A stretch of DNA of 64,000 bases. It comes from Oscillospiraceae bacterium (lineage in GTDB: Bacteria; Bacillota; Clostridia; Oscillospirales; Oscillospiraceae). Below, one piece after another: positions 51,153 to 59,471 of the stretch; positions within the stretch are counted from its first letter, which is position 1, and each line of letters starts with the position of its first letter. The position numbers were made by a program, and so were the translations under genes. The stretch spans positions 3,162,001 to 3,226,000 of the forward strand of contig AP025582.1 in NCBI GenBank assembly GCA_022846075.1. Direction: 5' to 3'. The notes beneath the pieces are model-generated. The model did no database searches, was not told where the DNA came from, and saw only the letters and a program-made list of their open reading frames with translations.

Positions 51153-52127
51153 ATGCGCCTGGACACCCTGGCGGGCAACCATGCCCTGAAGCGCCAGCTC
51201 TCCGCCCAGGCGGAGGGCCGGGGGCTTTCCCACGCCTATCTCATCAGCGGCCCCGCCGGGTCCGGGAAGCGGACGCTGGCGAGGCTCCTGTCCGCCGCCT
51301 TCGTCTGTACGGGCGGGGGGGAGACGCCCTGCGGCGCCTGCCCCGGCTGTAAAAAGGCCCTGGCGGGCATCCACCCCGACATCATCACCATCGGGGACGA
51401 CGGCAAGGACATCACCGTGGCCCAGAGCCGCCAGATCCGCTCCGACGCCTATATCCGGCCCAACGAGGCCGACCGGAAGGTGTACGTGGTCCAAAACGCC
51501 CAGACCATGAACGCCAGCGCCCAGAACGCCCTCTTAAAGCTTTTGGAGGAGGGGCCGGCCTACGCCGCCTTCCTCCTGCTCACCGACAATCCCGCCGGGG
51601 TTTTGCCCACCATCCGCTCCCGGTGCGAGGCCCTGGCCCTCTCCCCCGTCACCCAGGCCCAGGCGGAGGAGGTCCTCCTTTCCCGCTTTCCCGACCGGGA
51701 CCCGGGGCAGGTCCGCTCCGCCGCCGCAGACTGCGGCGGGCTTCTCGGCCGGGCCGTGGCCCAGCTGGAGGGGAGCCAGGCGGGCGAGGAGGCCAGACAG
51801 GCCGCCGGGACCCTTTTTTCCTTTTGGGCCAAGGGGGACGAGCTGGGCATGGCCCAGTTCTGCGTCAGCTTGGAGAAGTGGGACCGGGAGGCCCTCACCG
51901 GCCTGTTCGACCAGGCCGTGACCCTGCTGCGGGACGCCCTGGCCCTCCAGACCGGGGCGGAGGCCGGCGGGCCGCCGGTGGTACAAGCCCTGGCCCAGCG
52001 GCCCCGGAAGGCCCTATTGGCCGCCGTGGGGGTCCTGGAGTCCCTGCGCTCCGCCGCCGGGTTCAACGTGGGCGCCGGGCACCTGTGCGGGGCCCTGTGC
52101 GCCGGACTCAGCCAGGCCGGGCAGTGA
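51153..52127 (+). CDS. holB: DNA polymerase III delta-prime subunit
   Basis: The 324-residue AAA+ clamp-loader subunit has GPAGSGKRTLARLLSAAF as the P-loop region, zinc ligands in CGACPGCKKAL, VYVVQNAQTMNASAQNALLKLLEE and the sensor-1 region PTIRSRCEAL. It helps load the beta clamp. It starts 1 nt after darA stops, so it is translationally coupled. Confidence 0.93.
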   Translation: MRLDTLAGNHALKRQLSAQAEGRGLSHAYLISGPAGSGKRTLARLLSAAFVCTGGGETPCGACPGCKKALAGIHPDIITIGDDGKDITVAQSRQIRSDAYIRPNEADRKVYVVQNAQTMNASAQNALLKLLEEGPAYAAFLLLTDNPAGVLPTIRSRCEALALSPVTQAQAEEVLLSRFPDRDPGQVRSAAADCGGLLGRAVAQLEGSQAGEEARQAAGTLFSFWAKGDELGMAQFCVSLEKWDREALTGLFDQAVTLLRDALALQTGAEAGGPPVVQALAQRPRKALLAAVGVLESLRSAAGFNVGAGHLCGALCAGLSQAGQ

Positions 52128-52177
52128 CGCCTGAAATCACCGCGCGGCGCGGTTTCTCATAAAGTAGGAGGTTCCAC

Positions 52178-53377
52178 ATGACAGAGATCATCGGGGTCCG
52201 CTTTAAAAACGGCGGAAAGGAATATTACTTCGACCCCAAGGGCATCGAGGCCCACGTGGGGGACGAGGTCATCATCGAGACCGCCAAGGGCCCTGAGTTC
52301 GGGGTCTGCTCCAAGGCCAACGCCCAGGTGCCCGACGAGGCGGTGGTCCAGCCCTTGCGGCCGGTGCTGCGGCTGGTCACCGACAAGGACCGGGCCGTCC
52401 TCCAGCGCAACAGGGAAAAGGAGGACAAGGCCCTCAAGGTCTGCCAGGACAAGATTTTGGAGCACAAGCTGGACATGAAGCTGGTGCGGGTGGAGTGCTC
52501 CTTCGACGGCAACAAGCTCCTCTTCTTCTTCACCAGCGAGGGCCGGGTGGACTTCCGCTCCCTGGTGAAGGACCTGGCCTCCACCTTCCACTCCCGCATC
52601 GAGCTGCGGCAGATCGGCGTGCGGGACGAGTCCAAGATGCTGGGCGGGCTGGGCATCTGCGGCAGGCCCTTCTGCTGCAACGCCTTCCTTGACCAGTTCC
52701 AGCCCGTGTCCATCAAGATGGCCAAGACCCAGGGCCTCTCCCTCAACCCGGCCAAGATCTCCGGGGCCTGCGGGCGGCTGATGTGCTGTTTGAAGTACGA
52801 GCAGGGGGCCTATGAGGACGCGGTGAAGCGGCTGCCCAAGAACGAGTCCTTCGTGGAGACCCCCGACGGGGCGGGCACGGTGAACGCCGTGGACTACCTG
52901 CGGGAGACCGTAAAGGTCCGGCTGGAGGACAGCCCCGAGACCCCCCAGGTCTACGCCGGGGACGAGATCAACGTGGTCCGCAGCGGCAAGGGCCGCCGGC
53001 CCGAGGGCTATGTGGCTCCGCCCCGGTCCGAGCTGGAAAAGCTGCGCAAGACCACCCCGCCCCCCGCGCCCCCCGAGGGGCGGCCCCTGGCGGGGAGCAT
53101 CGACGCCGCCCTGTCCTCCCTGGACGGGGCCGAGCGGCCGGGCCGCCGGGGGAACGACGGCCGGCGGCGGGGGGACAAGCCCCGGCAGGAGGGGCGGCCC
53201 CGCCCGGAGAACCGGCCCAAGCAGGAGCCCAAGTCCCGGCAGGAGGGCAAGGGGAAGGATTCCCCCAAGCCCAAGGCCCCCGAGGGGGCCAAGGAGGGCC
53301 AGAGCCGGAACCGCCGCAGGCGGCGGGGCGGCGGCAAGCCCAAGGAGGGGGGCGCCCCCCAGGCCCCCAAGGCATAA
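52178..53377 (+). CDS. ricT: RicT/YaaT (PSP1-domain) protein with extended basic tail
   Basis: In this 399-residue protein, residues about 1-270 are the PSP1/YaaT domain (IIGVRFKNGGKEYYFDP; ECSFDGNKLLFFFTSEGRVDFRSLVKDLA), with cysteines in GICGRPFCC and GACGRLMCCLKYE that ligate an Fe-S cluster in the Bacillus Ric complex. That complex affects RNase Y processing and sporulation. The last 130 residues or so are Pro/Arg/Lys/Gly-rich and look disordered (RRRRRGGGKPKEG), unlike the shorter Bacillus protein. The third gene of the darA-holB-ricT operon. A terminator follows. Confidence 0.92.
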   Translation: MTEIIGVRFKNGGKEYYFDPKGIEAHVGDEVIIETAKGPEFGVCSKANAQVPDEAVVQPLRPVLRLVTDKDRAVLQRNREKEDKALKVCQDKILEHKLDMKLVRVECSFDGNKLLFFFTSEGRVDFRSLVKDLASTFHSRIELRQIGVRDESKMLGGLGICGRPFCCNAFLDQFQPVSIKMAKTQGLSLNPAKISGACGRLMCCLKYEQGAYEDAVKRLPKNESFVETPDGAGTVNAVDYLRETVKVRLEDSPETPQVYAGDEINVVRSGKGRRPEGYVAPPRSELEKLRKTTPPPAPPEGRPLAGSIDAALSSLDGAERPGRRGNDGRRRGDKPRQEGRPRPENRPKQEPKSRQEGKGKDSPKPKAPEGAKEGQSRNRRRRRGGGKPKEGGAPQAPKA

Positions 53378-53390
53378 CAGACACCCATCC

Positions 53391-53424
53391 GGACAGCGGC
53401 CCTTCGGGGCCGCTGTCTTTTTGG
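53391..53424 (+). terminator. ricT terminator
   Basis: GACAGCGGCCC/GGGCCGCTGTC stem followed by TTTTTGG, just after the ricT stop. The stem sequence matches the R5 palindrome family, so an R5 unit serves here as a terminator. Confidence 0.85.
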
Positions 53425-53495
53425 CAAAGGCCGGGTTAAGATTTCGTTATGAACTTCTATTATTTACAAATTCTTCTTCCTTTTTGTTTCGGACA

Positions 53496-53504
53496 TGCTA
53501 TAAT
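53496..53504 (+). promoter_or_regulatory. Extended -10 promoter of the ytvI-like gene
   Basis: TGC followed by TATAAT (53499-53504) forms an extended -10. No strong -35 is visible in the AT-rich stretch upstream. Confidence 0.6.
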
Positions 53505-53617
53505 AGCCGCACTCGCATATGGCCCGCCAGAGGCGGGCCGCGAAGGGGCGCTGCCGCTTTCCGCACCTTGGGCGGCACGGTCCCCCGCGGTCTCAATCAA
53601 CCTGTAAGGAGGACGCT

Positions 53618-54814
53618 ATGGATCAAAAGGAACTGTCCTGGCACGACCGGGGACGGCTGTGGCTGCGGCTTGGGGTGCGGCTCATTCTGCTCCTGCTGGG
53701 GCTGTGGGCCGCCGTCCGGCTGGGGCCCCCCTTCATCTCCCTTTTCGCCCCCTTTCTGCTGGCCTTTCTCATGGCCTGGCTTCTCACGCCGCTGGTGAAG
53801 TGGCTCAACGCCAAGCTCCGCCTGCCCCGGAAGATGCTCTCCCTCCTCCTCCTGCTGCTGGTCTTTGTGGGCCTGGGGGCGGCGGTGTGGGCGCTGACGG
53901 TGGGGGTCGTGGGGGAGATCATCTCCCTGGCCTCCGACTGGGAGGGGCTGGTGGCTGGCTTTGAGGCTACCGTCACCCTGGTGGGCGAGAGCTTTTCCCG
54001 GGTGATGGAGCTGCTGCCCCAGTCGGTGCAGGCCACGGTGAACAACCTGGTGGAGCAGCTCTTCCAATGGCTTCAGACCGCCATCCCCCGCATCCTCTCC
54101 ATGGCGGTGGACACCGTCACCGGCGTGGCCAAGGGCATGCCCTCCTTCTTCGTGGCCACGGTGGTCTTTGTCATGGCCTCCTACTTTATTACCTCCGACT
54201 ACCCCCGCCTGCGCGCCTCCTTCACCGACCGCCTGCCCCAGGGGCCCAGGGTCTTTTTCAGCCAGGTGAAGCGGGCGGCCGCCGCCGGGTTCGGCGGGTA
54301 TGTGAAGGCCCAGATCATTCTCTCCATCGGCGTCTTTTTCATCCTGCTGGGGGGCTTCCTCCTCATCCGCCAGCCCTACGCCCTCCTGCTGGCCCTGGTG
54401 CTGGCGGTGCTGGACTTCATCCCCATCGTGGGCTCAGGCACCGTCATGGTGCCCTGGGCGGTGGTGGAGCTGTTCACGGGGAACTTCCGCCACGCAGTGG
54501 CCCTCATGGTGGTGTGGGGCCTTGTCTCCCTCTTCCGGCAGATCGGGGAGCCCAAGGTCCTGGGCAACCAGACCGGCCTGTCCCCCATCCTGTCCCTGGT
54601 CAGCGTCTACGTGGGCATGAAGGTGGCCGGGGTGGCCGGGATGATCTTTGGTCCGGTGCTGTGCCTGGTGGTCCTCAACGTGGGCCGTTCCGGGGTGATG
54701 GACAACGTGATCCGGGACGTGAAGCTGGCGGCGCTGGACATCTCCGCCATTTTGAGGAGCGGCCGGCCCGAGCCGTCGGAAGAGGACGCTCCAGAGGGCT
54801 CCGAAATTGAATAG
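53618..54814 (+). CDS. ytvI: AI-2E/PerM-family membrane protein, sporulation YtvI-like
   Basis: The 398-residue protein has about eight hydrophobic segments and family strings FAPFLLAFLMAWLLTPLVKWL, YFITSDYPRLRASF, GYVKAQIILSIGVFFILLGGFLLI, LDFIPIVGSGTVMVPWA and LGNQTGLSPILSLVSVYVGMKVAG. It resembles Bacillus YtvI, a sporulation integral membrane protein, within the AI-2 exporter/PerM superfamily. Transport substrate is unknown. AAGGAGG precedes ATG 53618; the acidic tail ends EEDAPEGSEIE. Confidence 0.83.
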   Translation: MDQKELSWHDRGRLWLRLGVRLILLLLGLWAAVRLGPPFISLFAPFLLAFLMAWLLTPLVKWLNAKLRLPRKMLSLLLLLLVFVGLGAAVWALTVGVVGEIISLASDWEGLVAGFEATVTLVGESFSRVMELLPQSVQATVNNLVEQLFQWLQTAIPRILSMAVDTVTGVAKGMPSFFVATVVFVMASYFITSDYPRLRASFTDRLPQGPRVFFSQVKRAAAAGFGGYVKAQIILSIGVFFILLGGFLLIRQPYALLLALVLAVLDFIPIVGSGTVMVPWAVVELFTGNFRHAVALMVVWGLVSLFRQIGEPKVLGNQTGLSPILSLVSVYVGMKVAGVAGMIFGPVLCLVVLNVGRSGVMDNVIRDVKLAALDISAILRSGRPEPSEEDAPEGSEIE

Positions 54815-55130
54815 AGTTCAAAAAAGTGTTGATTTTTCTTCATTTTCTGGACACAATTCCAGGGTATCCTAAGAATCGTTCCAAGACATCCCCTGGTGCG
54901 GGGCGGATCCGCCCGGCCGTCTCCCAAAGGCGTGCTGGCGGCGTTCTCGTCCTCGCCGGGCGACAGCCCGTCTCGTCCCGCGACCTGGCCCTGTTTTCGG
55001 CAAGGCGGACGGCGGCGGGCAGGCGCCCGCTCAGGAGGACAACGCGGCCAGAGGCACGGCCAGCCCCCGGAAAACCGCATCTGCCCCACATCTGCGGATG
55101 CCGAACATCAACACGAAGGAGCGAGCAGTT
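54815..55130. other. Spacer between ytvI and htrA
   Basis: 316 nt with an AT-rich start (GTTGATTTTTCTTCATTTTC) followed by GC-rich sequence. GGGGCGGATCCGCCC resembles a shortened R2 palindrome (about 54900-54915). AAGGAG before the htrA ATG. I see no clear terminator, promoter or gene. Confidence 0.6.
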
Positions 55131-56441
55131 ATGTATTACAATGACTATAACCGGATGAACGAGGAGCCCATCGTCACCGACGCATACAAGGTAGAAGCCG
55201 TCCCCAAGAAGAAGGCCAAGGGCGCCGGCGGCAGGATCGCCGCCCTGTGCCTGGCCTGCGCCCTGGTGGGCGGCGCCATGGGCGGCGCCGCCGTCCACTT
55301 CGCCGGGGGCTGGGGCAGGAACAGCACCGTCCTCTACGAGGGCACCCACGAGCCCGTGGCCGTGACCATGTCCAACGTAAAGACGGGGCAGCCCATGACC
55401 GGCGCCCAGGTCTACGCCGCCAATGTGGGCTCCACCGTGGGCATCACCACCGAGCTGGTCACCACCAACTACTGGGGCCAGACCGTGAAGGGGGCCGCCG
55501 CCGGCTCCGGCTTCGTGGTGACCCAGGACGGATACATCCTCACCAATTACCACGTCATCGACGGCGCCTCCTCCATCAAGGTGGCCTTCGTGGACGGCAC
55601 CACTTACGACGCCAAGCTGGTGGGCGGCGAGGAGGCCAACGACATCGCCGTGCTGAAGATCGAGGCCACCGGCCTCACCCCCGTGACCCTGGGCGATTCC
55701 GACAACCTGGTGGTGGGCGAGCAGGTCTGCGCCATCGGCAATCCCCTGGGGGAGCTGACCTTCACCTACACCTCCGGCTCCGTCTCCGCCAAGGACCGGG
55801 CCATCACCATGGAGAACGGCGAGATCATGAACATGCTCCAGACCGACACCGCCATCAACTCCGGCAACTCCGGCGGGCCCCTGTTCAACCTGTACGGCGA
55901 GGTCATCGGCATCACCTCCGCCAAGTACTCCTCCTCCGCCTCCTCCTCTTCCGCCTCCATTGAGGGCATCGGCTTCGCCATCCCCATCAACGACGTGAAG
56001 GACATGGTCACCTCCATCATGGAGCACGGCTACGTCACCGGCAAGCCCAACGTGGGCATCCTGATGAACGATGTCTCCAGCGAGGCCACCCTGCGCTACG
56101 GCATTCCCTCCGGCGCTTACGTGGAGTCCGTTCTGGAGGGCTCCTGCGCGGATAAGAGCGGGCTGAAGGCCGGGGACGTCATCACCGCCGTGAACGACAC
56201 CGCCGTCACCTCTTCCAAGCAGCTCTCCTCCGCCGTGAAGAACTACAAGGCCGGGGACACCGTCACCTTCACCGTCTACCGGGAAGGGCAGAACCAGACC
56301 ATCTCGGTCACCCTGGATGAGGCCACCCAGGAGCGGGCCGACGCCATGGCCAAGCTCCAGGAGAACTACAAGCAGGTCCAGCAGCAGCAGTCCACCCAGC
56401 CCCAGGGCGGCTCCTCCTGGCCCTTCAGCTTCGGCTGGTGA
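55131..56441 (+). CDS. HtrA/DegP-like membrane-anchored serine protease
   Basis: The 436-residue protein has a cytoplasmic N-terminus, one TM helix (about residues 37-60), a trypsin-like domain with catalytic His141 (NYHVIDG), Asp171 (ANDIAVLKI) and Ser247 (GNSGGP), and one PDZ domain (about residues 300-395, LEGSCADKSGLKAGDVITAVND). A Ser-rich loop (SSSASSSSAS) lies in the protease domain. It probably handles misfolded envelope proteins. ATG 55131 follows AAGGAG. Confidence 0.93.
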   Translation: MYYNDYNRMNEEPIVTDAYKVEAVPKKKAKGAGGRIAALCLACALVGGAMGGAAVHFAGGWGRNSTVLYEGTHEPVAVTMSNVKTGQPMTGAQVYAANVGSTVGITTELVTTNYWGQTVKGAAAGSGFVVTQDGYILTNYHVIDGASSIKVAFVDGTTYDAKLVGGEEANDIAVLKIEATGLTPVTLGDSDNLVVGEQVCAIGNPLGELTFTYTSGSVSAKDRAITMENGEIMNMLQTDTAINSGNSGGPLFNLYGEVIGITSAKYSSSASSSSASIEGIGFAIPINDVKDMVTSIMEHGYVTGKPNVGILMNDVSSEATLRYGIPSGAYVESVLEGSCADKSGLKAGDVITAVNDTAVTSSKQLSSAVKNYKAGDTVTFTVYREGQNQTISVTLDEATQERADAMAKLQENYKQVQQQQSTQPQGGSSWPFSFGW

Positions 56442-56471
56442 CCCTGGCGGGAGTACCCTCCCCTTTTCATA

Positions 56472-56510
56472 GAACCCCCGGCGGCCCAAAATGGACCGCC
56501 GGGGGTTCTT
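56472..56510 (+). terminator. htrA terminator
   Basis: AACCCCCGGCGG with CCGCCGGGGGTT, then CTTTTCAT. It immediately precedes the sigma-E-like promoter of spoIIP. Confidence 0.88.
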
Positions 56511-56511
56511 T

Positions 56512-56540
56512 TCATATTCCCGCCCCGGGCCGCATAGAGT
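56512..56540 (+). promoter_or_regulatory. Candidate sigma-E promoter of spoIIP
   Basis: TCATATT (56512-56518), 14-bp spacer, CATAGAGT (56533-56540) fit the mother-cell sigma-E consensus (TCATATT, CATACAnT) with two -10 differences. It lies 38 nt upstream of the spoIIP ATG; spoIIP is a sigma-E target in Bacillus. Confidence 0.72.
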
Positions 56541-56577
56541 GGTGGTGAAACAAAAGAAGAAGGGAAGGGACAAGCAA

Positions 56578-57732
56578 ATGCGGCAAAAAATCAAGTGGGG
56601 ACGGCTCTTCCGGCGGGGCGCCGCCCTGTTTCTGGCCACCATCGCCCTGTGGCTCCTGCTGATGGGGGCGGGGGCCGGGGCGGTCACTGGGGCGGCGGAG
56701 ATCCTGGGGAGCAGCGAGGACTTCGTCACCGCCGCCCTGCGCACCGAGCTGGGGCCCGTCCATGACGGCGCCCTCTCCTTCTGGCAGCGGCTCGCTGTGG
56801 AGCAGTCCCCTCTGCTGGCGGCTAATCCGGCGGGCGGGACCAAACCCGAGGCTCCCCTGGAGAGTCTCCCCGACGCCCAGCCCGCCCCAGACCATGACGA
56901 CATCACCGAGCCGCCCCAGACCACCGCCGCGCCGGGGGACATCGTGGAGCGGACGCTGGTCCCCACCACCACCCAGGGCTACGTCACCGGGGCGGGGCTC
57001 TACCTTTACAACCGGACCGATCTGGTGGTGGACCTGGCCGCGGCGGCCAGCCGGAGCCTCAATATCACCCTCTCCCCCGCCGCCGACGGGCCCCAGATCC
57101 TCATCATCCACTCCCACGCCACCGAGGCCTACACCCCCGACGGCACCGACATCTATACTCCCAGCGACAACAACACCCGGACCCTGGATGAGAACTGCAA
57201 CATGATCCGGGTGGGGGACGAGATGGAGCGGGTATTCACCGAGATGGGGCTGTCCGTCCTCCACGACCGGGGGATGTACGACTATCCCCAGTATAACGGC
57301 TCCTACGGCCGGTCCGGCCCGGCGGTGGAGGGGTACTTACAGCAGTATCCCACCATCAAGCTGGTGCTGGACGTCCACCGGGACGCCCTGATGGGGAGCG
57401 ACGGGACGGTCTACAAGGCCGTCACCACCATCGACGGGGTAAAGACGGCCCAGGTGATGCTGGTGGTGGGCAGCAGCGCCGGGGGCGGGGACCACCCGGG
57501 CTGGGAGGAAAATCTGGCCCTGGCCGCCCGGCTCCAGAAGAGCCTGGACACCCTCTACCCCACCCTGGCCCGGCCCATGACCCTGCGGCAGTCGGTGTAC
57601 AACCAGAATTTGACGCCTGGGTCCCTGCTGGTGGAGGTGGGGAGCCACGGGAACACCCTTCAGGAGGCGCTGGCGGGGGCCAGGCTCTTTGCCCGGGCGG
57701 CGGGGTCGGTGTATCTGTCGCTGGAGGGGTGA
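56578..57732 (+). CDS. spoIIP: Stage II sporulation protein P
   Basis: The 384-residue protein has an N-terminal membrane anchor (residues about 15-42) and a linker. The SpoIIP amidase/endopeptidase domain contains ILIIHSHATEAYTPDG, MGLSVLHDRGMYDYPQYNGSYGRSG, VLDVHRDAL, MLVVGSSAGGGDHPGWEENL and LLVEVGSHGNTLQEAL. It works with SpoIID/SpoIIM to degrade septal peptidoglycan and drive engulfment. The ribosome site (AGGGAAGGGA) is modest. The upstream sigma-E-like promoter supports mother-cell expression. Confidence 0.95.
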   Translation: MRQKIKWGRLFRRGAALFLATIALWLLLMGAGAGAVTGAAEILGSSEDFVTAALRTELGPVHDGALSFWQRLAVEQSPLLAANPAGGTKPEAPLESLPDAQPAPDHDDITEPPQTTAAPGDIVERTLVPTTTQGYVTGAGLYLYNRTDLVVDLAAAASRSLNITLSPAADGPQILIIHSHATEAYTPDGTDIYTPSDNNTRTLDENCNMIRVGDEMERVFTEMGLSVLHDRGMYDYPQYNGSYGRSGPAVEGYLQQYPTIKLVLDVHRDALMGSDGTVYKAVTTIDGVKTAQVMLVVGSSAGGGDHPGWEENLALAARLQKSLDTLYPTLARPMTLRQSVYNQNLTPGSLLVEVGSHGNTLQEALAGARLFARAAGSVYLSLEG

Positions 57733-58198
57733 GGCGCATTTTATCTACTGACGGACGACACCTCGGAGGTGCGGCCTTCTGGGGGAGGTTTCTTTTCCTG
57801 AGGAAAAGAAACCTCCCCCAGACCCCCAAAGAAAAGGCTTTTGGTGCTGACCTGGGGGCAGATTCCCTTTTTGGTAGGAGGTCTACTGCCCGAAGATCGG
57901 GGGATAAGCGCGGGTGCGGCTGTGCGACACGTGGTCCCTCTTGCGCCGCTCGCCGCTGACGTGTTCTTGATTGATAAGTCCCCCATTCGCACATGCCCTT
58001 TGCCTTCCCCTCGGGGGAAGGTGGCAGCCCGAAGGGCTGACGGATGAGGGGAACTGGTGATAACAGCAAAGGCCCTGCTAAAGAGATAAGTTCCCCTCAT
58101 CAGTCTGCTTCGCAGACAGCTTCCCCCAGGGGAAGCCTAAAGGGCCGCGACCTTGGAAAACGCTGCAAAAGGGGACGTAACGTGCATCCATAGAAAAG
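57733..58198. repeat. R3 composite repeat, copy e, with paired R1 units
   Basis: Plus orientation: ACACCTCGGAGGTGCGG, a GAGGTTTCTTTTCC/GGAAAAGAAACCTC hairpin (about 57784-57813), CCCCCAGACCCCCAAAGAAAAG, the core ATTCCCTTTTTGGTAGGAGG...TCTACTGCCCG, CGACACGTGGTCCC, TTGCGCCGCTCGCCGC (to about 57970). Then the R1 pair (58006-58140): AGCCCGAAGGGCTGACGG half and AAAGAGATAAGTTCCCC half. Same order as R3 copy a (23395-23765). No gene evident. Confidence 0.82.
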
Positions 58199-58236
58199 AG
58201 CCCCCGGCCGTGGGCCGGGGGCTCTTTTTGTTTTTC
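58199..58236. terminator. Terminator of the SDR gene
   Basis: GAGCCCCCGGCC/GGCCGGGGGCTC stem with T-runs on both sides (TTTTTGTTTTT on the plus strand, TTTTC on the minus strand). Confidence 0.85.
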
Positions 58237-58237
58237 C

Positions 58238-59008
58238 TCAGGGGCGCAGTCCGCTGCCGCCCTGCATGGTAATGCACTCGCCGGAGATATACTTGGCCCC
58301 CTCGGAGCACAGGAACACCGCCGTGCGGCCGATGTCCAGCTCGGGGTCGCCGAAGCGGCCGGCAGGGATGCCCTTGATGGTCTGCTCGTAGACCGCGGGG
58401 TACTCCTCCTTCCACTTGGCCAGGGCGTCGGTCATCACCAAGGGGCAGATGATGTTGCAGTTGATGCCGTCGGGGCCCCACTCGGTGGCGGCCACACGGG
58501 TCATACCCCGGATGCCCTCCTTGGCGGCGGCGTAGCTGCTCTGGCCGGGCTTGCCGAAGAGGCCCGCGCCGGAGGCGAAGTTCACCACGCTGCCCTTGGT
58601 CTTTTTCAGCTCGGGGTAGCAGTGCTTCATATAGAAGAAGGTGGCGTACAGCCCGGAGTAGACGGCCTGGTCGAACTGCTCCTTGGTGTGCTCGGCCAGG
58701 GGCACGCCGGAGGCGGAGTTCTGGGCGTTGTTGATCACGAAGTCGATGCGGCCGAAGGTCTTGACGGCCTCCTCCACCACGTGGGCCACCTGCTCCTCCA
58801 CGCCGCCGTCGCACTGCATGGCAAGCACCTGGACGCCGTAAAGCCGCTCCAGCTCTTCCTTGGCGTCGGTGAGCTTTTTCACGTTCCGGCCGGTGACCAC
58901 CAGGTTCACGCCCTCCTTAGCAAAGGCGGTGGACAGGCCGTAGCCGATGCCGCCGCCCTTGCCGCCGCCGGTGATGATGGCTACCTTGCCCTTCATGTTG
59001 TAATCCAT
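58238..59008 (-). CDS. Short-chain dehydrogenase/reductase
   Basis: The 256-residue Rossmann enzyme has nucleotide-binding ITGGGKGGGIGYGLSTAFAKEG, NNAQNSASGVPLAEHT in place of NNAG, catalytic Ser in NFASGAGLFG, and YxxxK in SSYAAAKEGIRGMTR. The C-terminal PAGRFGDPELDIGRTAVFLCSEGAKYISGE resembles FabG-like SDRs. The substrate is unknown. ATG 59008 lies 8 nt after AAGGAGGAG; a longer in-frame start exists but lacks a site. Confidence 0.9.
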   Translation of the reverse strand: MDYNMKGKVAIITGGGKGGGIGYGLSTAFAKEGVNLVVTGRNVKKLTDAKEELERLYGVQVLAMQCDGGVEEQVAHVVEEAVKTFGRIDFVINNAQNSASGVPLAEHTKEQFDQAVYSGLYATFFYMKHCYPELKKTKGSVVNFASGAGLFGKPGQSSYAAAKEGIRGMTRVAATEWGPDGINCNIICPLVMTDALAKWKEEYPAVYEQTIKGIPAGRFGDPELDIGRTAVFLCSEGAKYISGECITMQGGSGLRP

Positions 59009-59471
59009 GTGTTTCTCCTCCTTGTGAATTTTCAACAAATAATCGAGGGGTTGCTTGGTTATGTTTTATGGTAGCACACTACCGAAGAAAATACAAGGAA
59101 ACCAGTGGGTTTAATCTGCTGGGATGAGGGATGTTTTCGTTTGGTTGGCTGCTGACTGCATGTTGGGACGTGGGTCCCCTTGCGCCGCTGCCGCTAATAG
59201 CTTCTTGATAGCGACTGGTCTTTTAGCCTTCCCCCTGGGGGAAGGTGGCAGCCCGAAGGGCTGACGGATGAGGGGAACTATGGAAAACACGAAAGGCTCT
59301 GCTAAAGAGATAAGTTCCCCTCATCAGTCTGCTTCGCAGACAGCTTCCCCCAGGGGTAGCCTAAGGGGCGATGAGGTTGGTGCGGAGTACGTTTTCCTGT
59401 TCTTTTGTGGGTGGCCATGGAAGCAATTAAAAAGGGCCACCCGCTGGAAGGCGGGTGGTCCTTACTGTTTC
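59009..59471. repeat. Spacer with partial R3 core and paired R1 units (copy f)
   Basis: A degenerate R3 end (GACGTGGGTCCCCTTGCGCCGCTGCCGC, about 59167-59195) precedes the R1 pair (59228-59366): CCTTCCCCCTGGGGGAAGG, CAGCCCGAAGGGCTGACGG, AAAGAGATAAGTTCCCCTC, TCTGCTTCGCAGACAGC. An AAGGGCCACCCGC/GCGGGTGGTCCTT hairpin (about 59434-59462) ends the ABC gene on the minus strand. No gene. Confidence 0.78.

Noticed and set aside
23395-58140. R3 cores as tRNA-like or tmRNA genes
   Set aside because: Short stems such as GTAGA/TCTAC occur, but no cloverleaf, TTC-arm or CCA end can be drawn.
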